Assembly: GCA_965199175.1 (NCBI GenBank) | Contig: OZ240684.1 | Coordinates: 1,736,001-1,800,000, forward strand | DNA length: 64,000 bases | Reading direction: 5' to 3' | DNA from: G963923945 sp965199175 | GTDB lineage: Bacteria > Pseudomonadota > Alphaproteobacteria > G963923945 | Part shown: positions 52,517 through 61,814 of the stretch, piece after piece | Numbering within the stretch: position 1 is the first letter of the stretch | Layout: the number at the start of each line of letters is the position of its first letter | Notes under the pieces: model-generated | What the model was told of the DNA's origin: nothing | Databases searched by the model: none | Seen by the model: the letters and a program-made list of their open reading frames with translations, nothing else | Translations under genes and position numbers: made by a program

Positions 52517-54754
52517 ATGCCTGGCAATCGACTTAGTAAGGAAACCAGCCCGTATCTGCGTCAACATAAGGATAACCCGGTTGATTGGCGCCCCTGGGAT
52601 ACCCATGCCCTGGTTGAAGCCAGACAGGCTGAAAAACCGATTTTGCTTTCCATCGGTTATGCTGCATGCCATTGGTGTCATGTTATGGCCCATGAAAGTT
52701 TCGAGGATCCGTCTATCGCTGCTTTCATCAATGAGCATTTTATCCCCATTAAGGTAGATCGGGAAGAACGTCCGGAAATTGACTGGATTTATCAACATGC
52801 CCTGGCTTTAACCGGAGTACCAGGCGGCTGGCCCCTGACAATGTTTCTCACACCCCAGGGGGCACCGTTTTGGGGAGGAACATATTTCCCGCCACAATCA
52901 CGCTATGGCAGACCAGGTTTTGATCAGGTTTTACGTGGCGTTATTCAAAGCTATTCTGAGCATGGTGACCGGATTACGCATAATGTACAAGCCTTACGCA
53001 CGGGCTTGCAGTCAATTATCACAACAAATCCCGGCCTTTTTCCTTCCCGGGAAGCAGAACGTCAGAGTGCTCTCCGGATACTTGGTGCAATAGACTGGCA
53101 ATATGGCGGTTTAACCGGTGCCCCTAAATTTCCTCAGGCTCCCTTGTTTGCTTTTCTGTGGCGACAGAGTCTTGAACATCAAGGCAGCAAAAATCCCAAC
53201 CTCAAAACCGCACCGAAACCCGATTATCCCGGGGATTCAGGGGTCAACCAGCAACGCAATACCCGGGAATATTCGCCATCAGAAAACCAACATCTTCAGG
53301 ATGCTGTTCTTTTGACATTGCGGATGATGTGCCAGGGAGGAATCTATGATCATCTTGGAGGGGGGTTTGCCCGCTATTCTACAGATGCCATCTGGTTAGT
53401 CCCGCATTTTGAAAAGATGCTCTATGATAATGCCCTCATACTCGAATGGCTGACCGAAGCCTGGCGTCATACTCAGGATCCTTTATTCGAAAAGAGAATT
53501 CACGAAACGATCGACTGGCTGCGCCGGGAAATGCAGGCTGAGGCGCATGGCTTTGCTGCTTCTTTGGATGCAGATTCTCCGGTCTCTGATGACCTGGAAG
53601 AAACGTCCCGCACTCATACAATGCAAAAAAAGTCTCAGGAAAAGGAAGGAGCCTATTATATTTGGCGCGCCGATGAGATTGATACAATTCTCAGAAAAAA
53701 CAGCCGGTTATTTAAGGATATTTATGGTGTCACAGAAGAAGGAAACTGGGAAGGCTGTTCTATTCTTAACCGACTGAATTCCAAAAAACATCCAACCCAG
53801 AAAGAAGAAAACATTCTATCATCTTGTAAATCCTTGCTTTTATCTGAACGCTCTTGCCGTCAGCCACCACAACGCGATGATAAGGTGTTGGCTGATTGGA
53901 ATGGTATGATCATTGCCTCTTTAGCCCGGATCGCAATGGTATTTGATGACGACACTGTGTTGGAGATGGCATCCTCCGCCTATATCGGTGTCCGGGATGC
54001 TTTATCTGCTGGCGGTGCTGGTTCCATGCAGTACCATCGGTTGCAGCATGTTTTGTGTAAAGGCCAAGCCAGTCATCCACCAGTTTTGGAGGATTATGCT
54101 CATATGGCCCGGGCTGCTCTTATGCTCTCCGAAACCATCGGGGGAGAAATGATTGAGCATATCAATCTGCTGAAAGATGCTGAGCAATGGGTTTCTGTCA
54201 TGAATACTGATTACTGGGATGCCGGGAATGGAGGTTACTATATGGTTGCCCCGCGTGATGATCTTATCCTGCGTCCTAAAACGGCCGCTGACCAGGCAAC
54301 CCCTTCCGGCAATGCCGTGGCATGTGAAGTCCTCGCCCGGCTTTATCTTCTCACCGGCCAGGAAAATTACCGGGAAAGAGCCGAAGCCATTCTGGCAGCG
54401 TTTGCGGGATCAGCAACAGCCAGACCAACTGAACATTGTGCATTATTCAATGCCCGGGCCTGGCTTGAAAAGCCGTTACAGATCATCCTCATTGGATCAG
54501 AAACTGACCCAAAGGCAAAAATTTTTCGTCATGCTCTCAGACAACGCAGCCTACCCACTGCAATGGTTTTACAATATACAGCCGATGATACCGATGCACT
54601 GCCCCCCAACCATCCGGCAAAAGGCAAAACCGCTCTGAACAAACAAGCCACAGCCTATATATGTCAGGGGCCGGTTTGCGGACCACCCGTTATCACCAAA
54701 AATGCTTTACTGGATGCTCTTGATACATATCAGTTTTCAAACAGATCTGTTTGA
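52517..54754 (+). CDS. Thioredoxin-domain protein of the YyaL/SPATA20 (DUF255) family
   Basis: 745 residues. The N-terminus is the DUF255 thioredoxin-like domain: NRLSKETSPYLRQHKDNPVDWRPW, GYAACHWCHVMAHESFED with CHWC at 51-54, and VDREERPEID. The rest is an alpha/alpha toroid like N-acylglucosamine epimerases (GGIYDHLGGGFARYSTDAIWLVPHFEKMLYDNA, DDKVLADWNGMIIASLA). The family is widely conserved (bacterial YyaL, human SPATA20) without a proven reaction. It stands alone, divergent from mnmE. Confidence 0.93.
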   Translation: MPGNRLSKETSPYLRQHKDNPVDWRPWDTHALVEARQAEKPILLSIGYAACHWCHVMAHESFEDPSIAAFINEHFIPIKVDREERPEIDWIYQHALALTGVPGGWPLTMFLTPQGAPFWGGTYFPPQSRYGRPGFDQVLRGVIQSYSEHGDRITHNVQALRTGLQSIITTNPGLFPSREAERQSALRILGAIDWQYGGLTGAPKFPQAPLFAFLWRQSLEHQGSKNPNLKTAPKPDYPGDSGVNQQRNTREYSPSENQHLQDAVLLTLRMMCQGGIYDHLGGGFARYSTDAIWLVPHFEKMLYDNALILEWLTEAWRHTQDPLFEKRIHETIDWLRREMQAEAHGFAASLDADSPVSDDLEETSRTHTMQKKSQEKEGAYYIWRADEIDTILRKNSRLFKDIYGVTEEGNWEGCSILNRLNSKKHPTQKEENILSSCKSLLLSERSCRQPPQRDDKVLADWNGMIIASLARIAMVFDDDTVLEMASSAYIGVRDALSAGGAGSMQYHRLQHVLCKGQASHPPVLEDYAHMARAALMLSETIGGEMIEHINLLKDAEQWVSVMNTDYWDAGNGGYYMVAPRDDLILRPKTAADQATPSGNAVACEVLARLYLLTGQENYRERAEAILAAFAGSATARPTEHCALFNARAWLEKPLQIILIGSETDPKAKIFRHALRQRSLPTAMVLQYTADDTDALPPNHPAKGKTALNKQATAYICQGPVCGPPVITKNALLDALDTYQFSNRSV

Positions 54755-55000
54755 AGACCGTCAGAGTAAAGGAGAAGCCTCAACATATTCCCCAATAATC
54801 AACCGATCATTTTATAACATCAACAAAATGATATGGTTGTCGTTCTTATTCCCCTTCTGCTTAAATCACACAGCAATAACCATGCTATCTTAAACAGCAT
54901 AAGAATACATTATCAGACGAATCGGTTGGGGGTTTTAGCAGAAATTTGACAGGATTAACGTGTTCAGAGAAATAAATAATTCAAAAAAATCGAAAAAAGA

Positions 55001-55510
55001 ATGATGGTTTATCGAAATACTCTATCAACACCCTGGGGTGTTTTGATCCTGGTCAGTGACAGAAATATTCTCAAAAGTGTCCAATGGGATAAAAAAAACC
55101 CTGTCAAAAGCAATATCCAGGGGCAAGAGAAACAGCATGATTCTTCATCAGCATGTCCGGTATTAGCAGAAACAAACCGGCAACTCACAGCTTATATTGC
55201 CGGAGACTTAACCAATTTCTCCCTCCCTCTGGAACCAGCGCATACAGATCACTCTTGTCGTTTCCGGGAGGTTATAAACACTGTTCCTTATGGAAAAATA
55301 ATCACGTATCAGGAATTGGGTGCTGAAATCGGCAGCGCGAGCCGGGCGGCTGGACAAGCCTGTAAGCATAATCCTTTTTCGATCATTATCCCCTGCCATC
55401 GGGTGATCAAAACCGGGGGGAATTATGGTGAATATGGAGGGGGTCAGGAGGCCAAGAAAGCCTTGATCATGTTTGAGCACGCCAATTCCCGGAAATTCAG
55501 CAAGAGTTAG
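55001..55510 (+). CDS. ogt: Methylated-DNA-[protein]-cysteine S-methyltransferase
   Basis: 169 residues. A suicide repair enzyme that takes alkyl groups from O6-methylguanine. Seen: FREVINTVPYGKIITYQELGAEIGSASRAAGQACKHNPFSIIIPCHRVI with the acceptor C132 and GGNYGEYGGGQEAKKALI. The N-terminal domain is abbreviated and has no Ada-type zinc site. Convergent with rho. Confidence 0.95.
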   Translation: MMVYRNTLSTPWGVLILVSDRNILKSVQWDKKNPVKSNIQGQEKQHDSSSACPVLAETNRQLTAYIAGDLTNFSLPLEPAHTDHSCRFREVINTVPYGKIITYQELGAEIGSASRAAGQACKHNPFSIIIPCHRVIKTGGNYGEYGGGQEAKKALIMFEHANSRKFSKS

Positions 55511-55622
55511 AAATCCGGTTTCCCTCAGCAGTTTCAAATGACCCAGATGACTGCTTTAACAATAAGGCGTGAGCATCGGGAAACATTTCCCCGATCCATT
55601 GATGCATAGGGCTCCGATCAAC

Positions 55623-55717
55623 ATGATGGTTCCAAAACCATCAGCTGAATAACCTGGCGCATCATAATCGGTGTAAATATTCGGGTTTCAGTATACCAAT
55701 GAATCAATCATTGGTAT
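55623..55717. terminator. Two hairpins between convergent ogt and rho
   Basis: A perfect 10-bp dyad ATACCAATGA-N5-TCATTGGTAT (55693-55717) and a 7-bp dyad GATGGTT/AACCATC (about 55623-55640) lie between the two stop codons. Neither has a T-tract, so they are terminators only by position; the first could also be a protein-binding site. Confidence 0.35.
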
Positions 55718-55781
55718 CGGTCTCTATGGTTTTGTGAAACCGGTGATACAGAACGAAAAGGCCTGGAAACAGGTGTTGCTT

Positions 55782-57038
55782 TTAGCTGTTCATTGAGGAA
55801 AAAAAGTCTTCATTGCTCTTGGTTTCCTTGAGTTTGCTATTCAGGAAGTCCATGGCATCGGTGACACCCATCGGCATGAGAATACGGCGAAGAACCCACA
55901 TTTTTGCTAATTCTTCCTTACTAACCAGCAATTCTTCCTTACGGGTTCCTGATTTGGTGATATCAATCGCCGGGAAAGAGCGTTTATCGGCCAATTTACG
56001 GTCAAGAATAACCTCACTGTTTCCGGTTCCCTTAAATTCCTCGAAAATAACCTCATCCATGCGGGAACCGGTATCAACCAAAGCAGTGCCTATGATGGTA
56101 AGAGACCCTCCTTCTTCAATATTGCGGGCCGCACCGAAGAATCTTTTGGGACGCTGTAAAGCATTGGCATCAACCCCGCCGGTCAGAACTTTGCCTGAGC
56201 TGGGAACCATACTGTTATAGGCCCGGGCCAAACGGGTAATTGAATCCAAAAGAATAACCACATCGCGTTTATGTTCTACCAGACGTTTGGCCTTAGCACT
56301 CACCATCTCGGTAACCGCCACATGACGGGTTGCTGGTTCGTCAAAGGTTGAACTAATCACCTCACCTTTGACTGAACGGGCCATATCGGTCACTTCCTCA
56401 GGTCGCTCATCGATGAGGAGAACGATCAGATAAGCCTCCGGATGATTGGTGGTAATAGCATGGGCAATATTTTGCAGCATCATGGTTTTACCGGTACGTG
56501 GCGGCGCGACAATGAGTGCCCGTTGTCCTTTACCAAGTGGTGTTATGAGATCGAGAATACGTGTTGTCCGATCTTTTGCTTTGGGATTTTCGTGCTCCAT
56601 ACACAAGCGTTCTTCGGGATATAACGGTGTTAAATTATCAAAATTGATACGATGACGGACTTTTTCCGGTGCTTCGAAATTCACTTCGCTTATTTTATCA
56701 AGAGCAAAATAACGTTCTCCGTCTTTAGGAGCCCGGATTTCCCCGTCCACGGTATCACCGGTGCGTAAATTGAACCGGCGGACCTGTCTGGGTGAAACAT
56801 AAATATCATCCGGACCAGGAAGATAATTGGATTCCGGTGACCGGAGAAAACCGAAACCATCCTGAAGAACCTCTAAGACACCTCCACCGTAAATTGTCGT
56901 CTCATTAGCAGCCAGTTGTTTAAGGATAACAAAGAGAATATCCTGTTTGCGTAAAGAACTGGCATTTTCGATTTCGAGTTCCTCAGCAAAAGCAAGAAGT
57001 TCTGCCGGGGCTTTATTTTTGAGTTCTTGTAAATGCAT
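55782..57038 (-). CDS. rho: Transcription termination factor Rho
   Basis: 418 residues. Hexameric RNA helicase. N-terminal Rho_N helices (MHLQELKNKAPAELLAFAEEL), cold-shock-like RNA-binding fold GVLEVLQDGFGFLRSPESNYLPGPDDIYVSP, P-loop APPRTGKTMMLQN (178-190), Q-loop and R-loop part VLTGGVDANALQRPKRFFGAARN and KRSFPAIDITKSGTRKEELL. There is a small in-frame echo of TTCTTCCTTAC (KEELLVSKEELA) near the end. Usual alphaproteobacterial position next to hemJ-hemE. Confidence 0.98.
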   Translation of the reverse strand: MHLQELKNKAPAELLAFAEELEIENASSLRKQDILFVILKQLAANETTIYGGGVLEVLQDGFGFLRSPESNYLPGPDDIYVSPRQVRRFNLRTGDTVDGEIRAPKDGERYFALDKISEVNFEAPEKVRHRINFDNLTPLYPEERLCMEHENPKAKDRTTRILDLITPLGKGQRALIVAPPRTGKTMMLQNIAHAITTNHPEAYLIVLLIDERPEEVTDMARSVKGEVISSTFDEPATRHVAVTEMVSAKAKRLVEHKRDVVILLDSITRLARAYNSMVPSSGKVLTGGVDANALQRPKRFFGAARNIEEGGSLTIIGTALVDTGSRMDEVIFEEFKGTGNSEVILDRKLADKRSFPAIDITKSGTRKEELLVSKEELAKMWVLRRILMPMGVTDAMDFLNSKLKETKSNEDFFSSMNS

Positions 57039-57451
57039 GAATAATCACATGAATAATGCAGAATTTTAAGGGAAAAACCGGATATTACAGACCTTCTGAG
57101 AAACCCATATCTCTCAAAGATCACCGGTTCAGGATCAGAAAAACCACGAACCCACAGACCATGATGATGAAAATCAAGCAGAATCAGTGAAAAATAATCC
57201 GTCGAAATCCGGGTTTTTCCTGATAAAGAAACAGTGTTGCAAAAACCAACCAGGCAACGCCGTTGATCCGGGCCTCAGGACCTTATCTGAAAAAATCTAT
57301 GTCTGAGAAAAATTCATCCAGAACGGAAATGACGAGCAGTATAATCAAGGAACCTCAATTCCCACTGCTTTTCTATATTATCAGTAAATGGAACAGGGTT
57401 CAATCATAGAAAATAAGAAAACAGAAAAATTGAGAAAAAACGACAGACAGA
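57039..57451. other. Gap between rho and hemJ
   Basis: 413 bp, no gene recognised on either strand. In several relatives hemH lies in this neighbourhood; I see no remnant of ferrochelatase here. It probably includes the rho leader and promoter. Confidence 0.4.
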
Positions 57452-57919
57452 TCAGAAAGGTTTTAAAACTGCCAGAAAAACAATAAAAATCAGCAGGATT
57501 GTTGGAACTTCATTCATCAAACGGAAAAAACCACTTGAGTGATGATTTTTACCTGAAAATAATTCTTTGCGCCACCGGGCACACATAAAATGAAAAAAGG
57601 TCAGAAGAAAAACCAGAAAAATTTTAATGTAAACCCAGATTTCTCCTGATTTCAGATACTCACCGATGATGAATAATAAAATACCAAAAACATAAGTAGC
57701 AATCATCGCCGGCGTCATAATGAACTGATAAAGACGCCGCTCCATCGTCATGAGAATGTTGGCTGCCTGACTTTCCTGAGATACCTGACAATGGTAAACA
57801 TAAAGTCTTGGAAGATAGAGTAACCCAGCCATCCAGGAAACAAAAGCGATAATATGGAGTGCCAGAATCCAAAGTTTATAATCAGATATGAAATGCATAT
57901 CACTGAATCCATCATTCAA
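57452..57919 (-). CDS. hemJ: Protoporphyrinogen IX oxidase HemJ
   Basis: 155 residues, four membrane segments. Seen: LWILALHIIAFVSWMAGLLYLPRLYVYHCQ (HemJ signature with the haem-binding histidine), RLYQFIMTPAMIATYVFGILL, WVYIKIFLVFLLTFFHFMCARW and RLMNEVPTILLIFIVFLAV. This is the oxidase of most alphaproteobacteria lacking HemG/HemY-type enzymes. It overlaps hemE by 8 bp, so the two are translationally linked. Confidence 0.93.
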   Translation of the reverse strand: MNDGFSDMHFISDYKLWILALHIIAFVSWMAGLLYLPRLYVYHCQVSQESQAANILMTMERRLYQFIMTPAMIATYVFGILLFIIGEYLKSGEIWVYIKIFLVFLLTFFHFMCARWRKELFSGKNHHSSGFFRLMNEVPTILLIFIVFLAVLKPF

Positions 57920-58958
57920 CAGAACGAATGGTTTCCACTAATTGTTGAACATGATCAGGGTTGGTGTCAGGAAGAACCCCATGCCCAAGATTGATAATCA
58001 ACGGACCCTGACCTAAGACGTTCCAAATATCCAGAGCGGCCTGATCCAAAGCAGAACCACCGGCTGATAAGGCCATTGGATCAATGTTTCCCTGTACCGG
58101 GCATATGGTTTGTATATTTTTTCGGATCCAATCAAGAGGCAAAGTCGTATCCAAAGATACGGCATCAATGGCGGTGTTTTGGACATAAGGGACACACAAC
58201 ACACCAGCACCACGCGGAAAAGCAATAACAGGTATTTCCGGATGCGTATTTTTCAATGATTGAACAATCTCAGCTGTTGATTGTACACAGAATCGATGAA
58301 AGAGTTTTTCAGGAAGCAAGCCTGCCCAGCTATCGAATAATTGAACACAATCAGCCCCGGCGTCAATTTGCCAACGAAGATGAAAAGTAACAATCTGGCA
58401 GAGATAATCAATCAGAGAAGATAGTTTTTCCGGGGCTTCATAAGCCATTTTACGGGTTCTGGGAAATCCATGCCCCCCTTTCCCGTCAATCATATAGCAG
58501 GCTAATGTCCACGGAGCCCCGGAAAAACCAAAAAGAGCTTTTTTTCCGGGTAAACTCTGACGTATTTGACGCACCGCCTGATAGACCGGGTCCAGATGTA
58601 AACGCCAGTCATCACAATCAGTCGACGGCAGATCCTTCAGGTCTGTAATCGGTTCCAGGAGAGGTCCCTTGTCTTTGACAAAAGAAACATGTTGTCCCAG
58701 GGCATCGCATATAACCAAAATATCAGAAAAAAGGATGGCTGCGTCTAAATCAAATCGTTCGATTGGCTGCAATGTTGCTTCAGTTGCTAAATCCTTAGAA
58801 TAGCAAAAATCAAGAAAATCAGGCTTTTGGGAACGTAGCCGGAGATATTCAGGCAAATATCTCCCAGCCTGACGCATCAGCCAAATCGGTGCAGGACGAC
58901 AGGAATTTCCCTTTAAGACCGACAAAATTGGATTATTTAGAGAATTTTTCTGAGACAT
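57912..58958 (-). CDS. hemE: Uroporphyrinogen decarboxylase
   Basis: 348 residues, TIM barrel. Seen: PAPIWLMRQAGRYLPEYLRLR, FSDILVICDALGQ with the catalytic aspartate, GFSGAPWTLACYMIDGKGGHGF, QLFDSWAG, VQGNIDPMAL and NLGHGVLP. Removes four acetate carboxyls to give coproporphyrinogen III. In Caulobacter the origin lies immediately upstream of hemE; here the same side holds the AT-rich gap at 58959-59453. Confidence 0.97.
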   Translation of the reverse strand: MSQKNSLNNPILSVLKGNSCRPAPIWLMRQAGRYLPEYLRLRSQKPDFLDFCYSKDLATEATLQPIERFDLDAAILFSDILVICDALGQHVSFVKDKGPLLEPITDLKDLPSTDCDDWRLHLDPVYQAVRQIRQSLPGKKALFGFSGAPWTLACYMIDGKGGHGFPRTRKMAYEAPEKLSSLIDYLCQIVTFHLRWQIDAGADCVQLFDSWAGLLPEKLFHRFCVQSTAEIVQSLKNTHPEIPVIAFPRGAGVLCVPYVQNTAIDAVSLDTTLPLDWIRKNIQTICPVQGNIDPMALSAGGSALDQAALDIWNVLGQGPLIINLGHGVLPDTNPDHVQQLVETIRSVE

Positions 58959-59453
58959 ATAGTTGTTTCATGGGATGAGAAGTTTTTTTATCCAAATCAT
59001 TAAAATTTAAAATAAAGGGGTGGTTGATTGTTGGGGCTGTGAATTGTTAGAATTCATGGAAAATAAGAATATTATCCCCTTTGTTTTTTCAGATATTGAG
59101 AATGTGTTATTGTTTGACAAAAAATGAGGGATAAAAAATCCAGAAATTTTCTATGTTCTATAACAGATTGTTTTCAAAGTAAAATTGGTGATTATTGTTG
59201 AAAATCAGCCGTAAAAAAAATTGAAAAATCTGGGGATAACCAAAGATAAAAAGAGATTTATGGATTGATCCCCATCTTTTTTGAAAAAAACTTCTTATTG
59301 TATAATATTTGGTAAAAATAACACTGATCCGGGATAAAATGACCCGAATCCTAAAAAGAACAGCTTTATTCCCATTTTGATGACTTTTTTCCATAGAGTT
59401 TTCTTTGATTGTATTTTGGGGTCTTATTGCAGGTAAGATTGAGATAAGCTGCT
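58959..59453. other. Putative chromosomal replication origin (oriC)
   Basis: 495 bp without a gene, very AT-rich, between hemE (leftward) and aroE (rightward). DnaA-box-like 9-mers: TTATCCAAA (58988, plus), TTATCCCCT (about 59074, plus), TTATCCCTC (about 59127, minus), TTATCCCCA (59231-59239, minus), TGATCCCCA (59266-59274, plus) and TTATCCCGG (about 59328, minus). Three differ from TTATCCACA or TGATCCACA at one position. hemE-proximal origins are established in Caulobacter and Rickettsiales-type alphaproteobacteria. Genes point away from the gap on both sides. Inference, not proof. Confidence 0.6.
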
Positions 59454-60347
59454 ATGAAAACTGCTTATCGGGTTGGTGTGATTGGATATCCCATTCACCA
59501 TTCGCGTTCTCCGCTTATTCATAATTATTGGTTATCTCAACATCATATTCCTGGTCGGTATGATGCTTTGGAAATTTCACCAGATCAGCTGGGCAATTTT
59601 CTAAGCCGACTTCCTGAAGCTGGATTTTGTGGTGTTAATTTAACCATTCCTCATAAAGAAACAGCACTTTCTTTCCTGGATCATCTGGAAGATGACTGTC
59701 ATCATGTCCGGGCGGTCAATACAGTTGTTGTTACCCGTGATCAGAGTCTGGTTGGTTTGAATACGGATGTTTTTGGTTTTACCGAAAATTTGCGTCAATT
59801 TGTACCCGATTGTCTTGATTTTTCTGGAAAATTTTCCTCCCGCCGGGCTTTGATATTGGGGGCTGGCGGCGTTTCCAGGGCCTGTTTGGTTGCTTTATGT
59901 CGGGCTGGCTATGAGCATATTATGATTGCCAACCGAACGATTGAACGTGCCCAGTCTTTGATTTTGGAATTTTCAAATTTAAAATCAACACTTTCGGTTT
60001 TGGAATGGCAACACCGATCAGAAGCGATGCAAAGTGTTGATCTTCTGGTCAATGCAACCAGTCTTGGCATGATCGGTTCTCCGGCTTTAGATATTGAGTT
60101 GGATTTGTTGCCTGATCATGCGGTCGTTTATGATTTAGTATATGCACCGCTGCATACGGCTTTGCTGAAACAGGCGCGCCGACGTGGCTTATCTGTTGTT
60201 GATGGTCTTGGTATGCTGATTCACCAGGCCCGACCCGCTTTTTCCAGATGGTTTGGTGTTTTTCCGGATGCGACCGAAGAACTTCGTTCTCTCTTGGTTC
60301 AGGATTTAGAAACTTCAACAGCACATCTATCGACGTCATCGGAATGA
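59454..60347 (+). CDS. aroE: Shikimate dehydrogenase
   Basis: 297 residues, NADPH-dependent reduction of dehydroshikimate. Seen: GYPIHHSRSPLIHN, GVNLTIPHKE with catalytic K68, LVGLNTDVFGF, LILGAGGVSRACLVAL (NADP) and NATSLGM. Aligns to the family start at ATG 59454. aroE-coaE-dnaQ is a standard alphaproteobacterial run, normally preceded by ppsR and maf, which are absent here. The stop overlaps coaE as ATGA. Confidence 0.96.
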   Translation: MKTAYRVGVIGYPIHHSRSPLIHNYWLSQHHIPGRYDALEISPDQLGNFLSRLPEAGFCGVNLTIPHKETALSFLDHLEDDCHHVRAVNTVVVTRDQSLVGLNTDVFGFTENLRQFVPDCLDFSGKFSSRRALILGAGGVSRACLVALCRAGYEHIMIANRTIERAQSLILEFSNLKSTLSVLEWQHRSEAMQSVDLLVNATSLGMIGSPALDIELDLLPDHAVVYDLVYAPLHTALLKQARRRGLSVVDGLGMLIHQARPAFSRWFGVFPDATEELRSLLVQDLETSTAHLSTSSE

Positions 60348-61027
60348 AAATACTCGCTTTGACTGGTTCCATTGGTGTTGGTAAGACGACAATTGCCAAG
60401 AGGCTTCTTCGCATGGGTATCCCTTGTTTTGATGCTGATGCTGAAATTCACAGTCTTTTGGGTCCCGGTGGAGCGGCCGTTCAACCTCTTTTGGCTCTTT
60501 TTTGCGAAACCATACCGGATTTACAGGATCGTGACGGTGGTTTGAAACGTTCTGTATTGGCCCATTATTTGACCCAGAATCCTGATGATTTTGCGGATAT
60601 CGAAGAAATTTTACATCCCCTGGTTTATTGTGCTCAACGGTCCTTTTTGTCCCGGCAATTTCGTCTCCGCCGTCCTGTGGTTGCTTTGGATGTCCCTCTT
60701 TTACTGGAAAAAGGCTGGGATCAATACTGTGATATGATTGTTGTTTTAACCACCCCGGATTTTTTACGAAGAAAGCGGGTCTTATCACGATATGGTATGA
60801 CCAAAGACCATCTGGCTGTGATTGAATCCCGCCAATGGTCTTGTGCCTGTAAGTGTTTGCAGGCCGACAGAGTGATCCCTACCGGGGTTGGTTTCCGGTT
60901 GAGCATGATGCTTTTGAGGCGGGCGGTTCGCATTCTCCGGGCCAGTCACAAAAAGACATGGGCAAAACACCGGGTTATGCGCCGCTTTAATCCGGTTAAG
61001 GGAAAATGGATGATTAAAAACACTTAA
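60344..61027 (+). CDS. coaE: Dephospho-CoA kinase
   Basis: About 227 residues. Last step of coenzyme A synthesis. P-loop GSIGVGKTTIAKRL near the start, CFDADAEIHSLLGPGG and VVALDVPLLLEKGWDQYCD. The ATG at 60344 overlaps the aroE stop by four bases (ATGA), and the N-terminus MKILALTGSIGVGKT is typical. A longer open frame inside aroE is ignored. Confidence 0.95.
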   Translation: MKILALTGSIGVGKTTIAKRLLRMGIPCFDADAEIHSLLGPGGAAVQPLLALFCETIPDLQDRDGGLKRSVLAHYLTQNPDDFADIEEILHPLVYCAQRSFLSRQFRLRRPVVALDVPLLLEKGWDQYCDMIVVLTTPDFLRRKRVLSRYGMTKDHLAVIESRQWSCACKCLQADRVIPTGVGFRLSMMLLRRAVRILRASHKKTWAKHRVMRRFNPVKGKWMIKNT

Positions 61028-61054
61028 AAAGTGTAAAATGATTGAACAGAAAAA

Positions 61055-61783
61055 ATGATGCGGGAAATTGTTTTAGATACTGAAACAACCGGCCTTGATC
61101 CTCAGGACGGTCATCGCCTGGTTGAGATTGCGGTTGTAGAATTGATTGATCGCGTGCCTTCGGGTGAGGAATATCAATGGTATCTCAATCCTGAACGCGA
61201 TGTGCCTGAAGAGGCGCGGGCTGTTCATGGTCTTACGTTGGATTTTCTGAAGGATCAGCCGCTTTTTCCGCAGATCATTGATGAATTTCTGTCTTTTATC
61301 AGTGATTCTGCATTGATCATTCATAATGCTGAATTTGATCTGGGTTTTCTCAATAATGAGCTTGTTGCATGTGGTTATTCGAGCCTCGATTCCCACCAGG
61401 TTGTTGATACCTTATTGGTTGCACGTAATATGTTTCCCGGGGCTCCGGCCAGTTTAGATGCTTTATGCAAGCGGTTTGGCATTGAGAATCAGCACCGTCA
61501 GAAACACAGTGCTTTGGTTGATTGTCATTTACTGGCTCAGGTTTATCTGGAACTCACCGGTGGCCGACAAAGTAAACTTGGTTTAACCCGTGTCGATTCT
61601 CTGGCCGGACAATCATCCTCTTCATTAGATGCATACCGGAGTAACGTTCTTCCTGGCAATCAGATACCGCTACAGGGTGAAAAACGCCAACCCCGACCCC
61701 ATACCATCAGCCCGGAGGAAGACGCAGCCCATACTCAGATGCTTCAGAGGATTAGCAATCCTTTGTGGCTTTGTGATCCATGA
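61055..61783 (+). CDS. dnaQ: DNA polymerase III epsilon subunit
   Basis: 242 residues, the proofreading 3'-5' exonuclease. DEDDh motifs: LDTETTGLDP (ExoI, Asp and Glu), HNAEFDLGFLNNEL (ExoII) and HSALVDCHLLAQVYLEL (ExoIII). The C-terminal part that binds the polymerase subunit is present. Two ATGs (61055, 61058) compete. Follows coaE by 27 bp and converges with secB. Confidence 0.96.
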   Translation: MMREIVLDTETTGLDPQDGHRLVEIAVVELIDRVPSGEEYQWYLNPERDVPEEARAVHGLTLDFLKDQPLFPQIIDEFLSFISDSALIIHNAEFDLGFLNNELVACGYSSLDSHQVVDTLLVARNMFPGAPASLDALCKRFGIENQHRQKHSALVDCHLLAQVYLELTGGRQSKLGLTRVDSLAGQSSSSLDAYRSNVLPGNQIPLQGEKRQPRPHTISPEEDAAHTQMLQRISNPLWLCDP

Positions 61784-61814
61784 GTATGAGGAATTTTAAG
61801 GCTGGTAATGAAAA

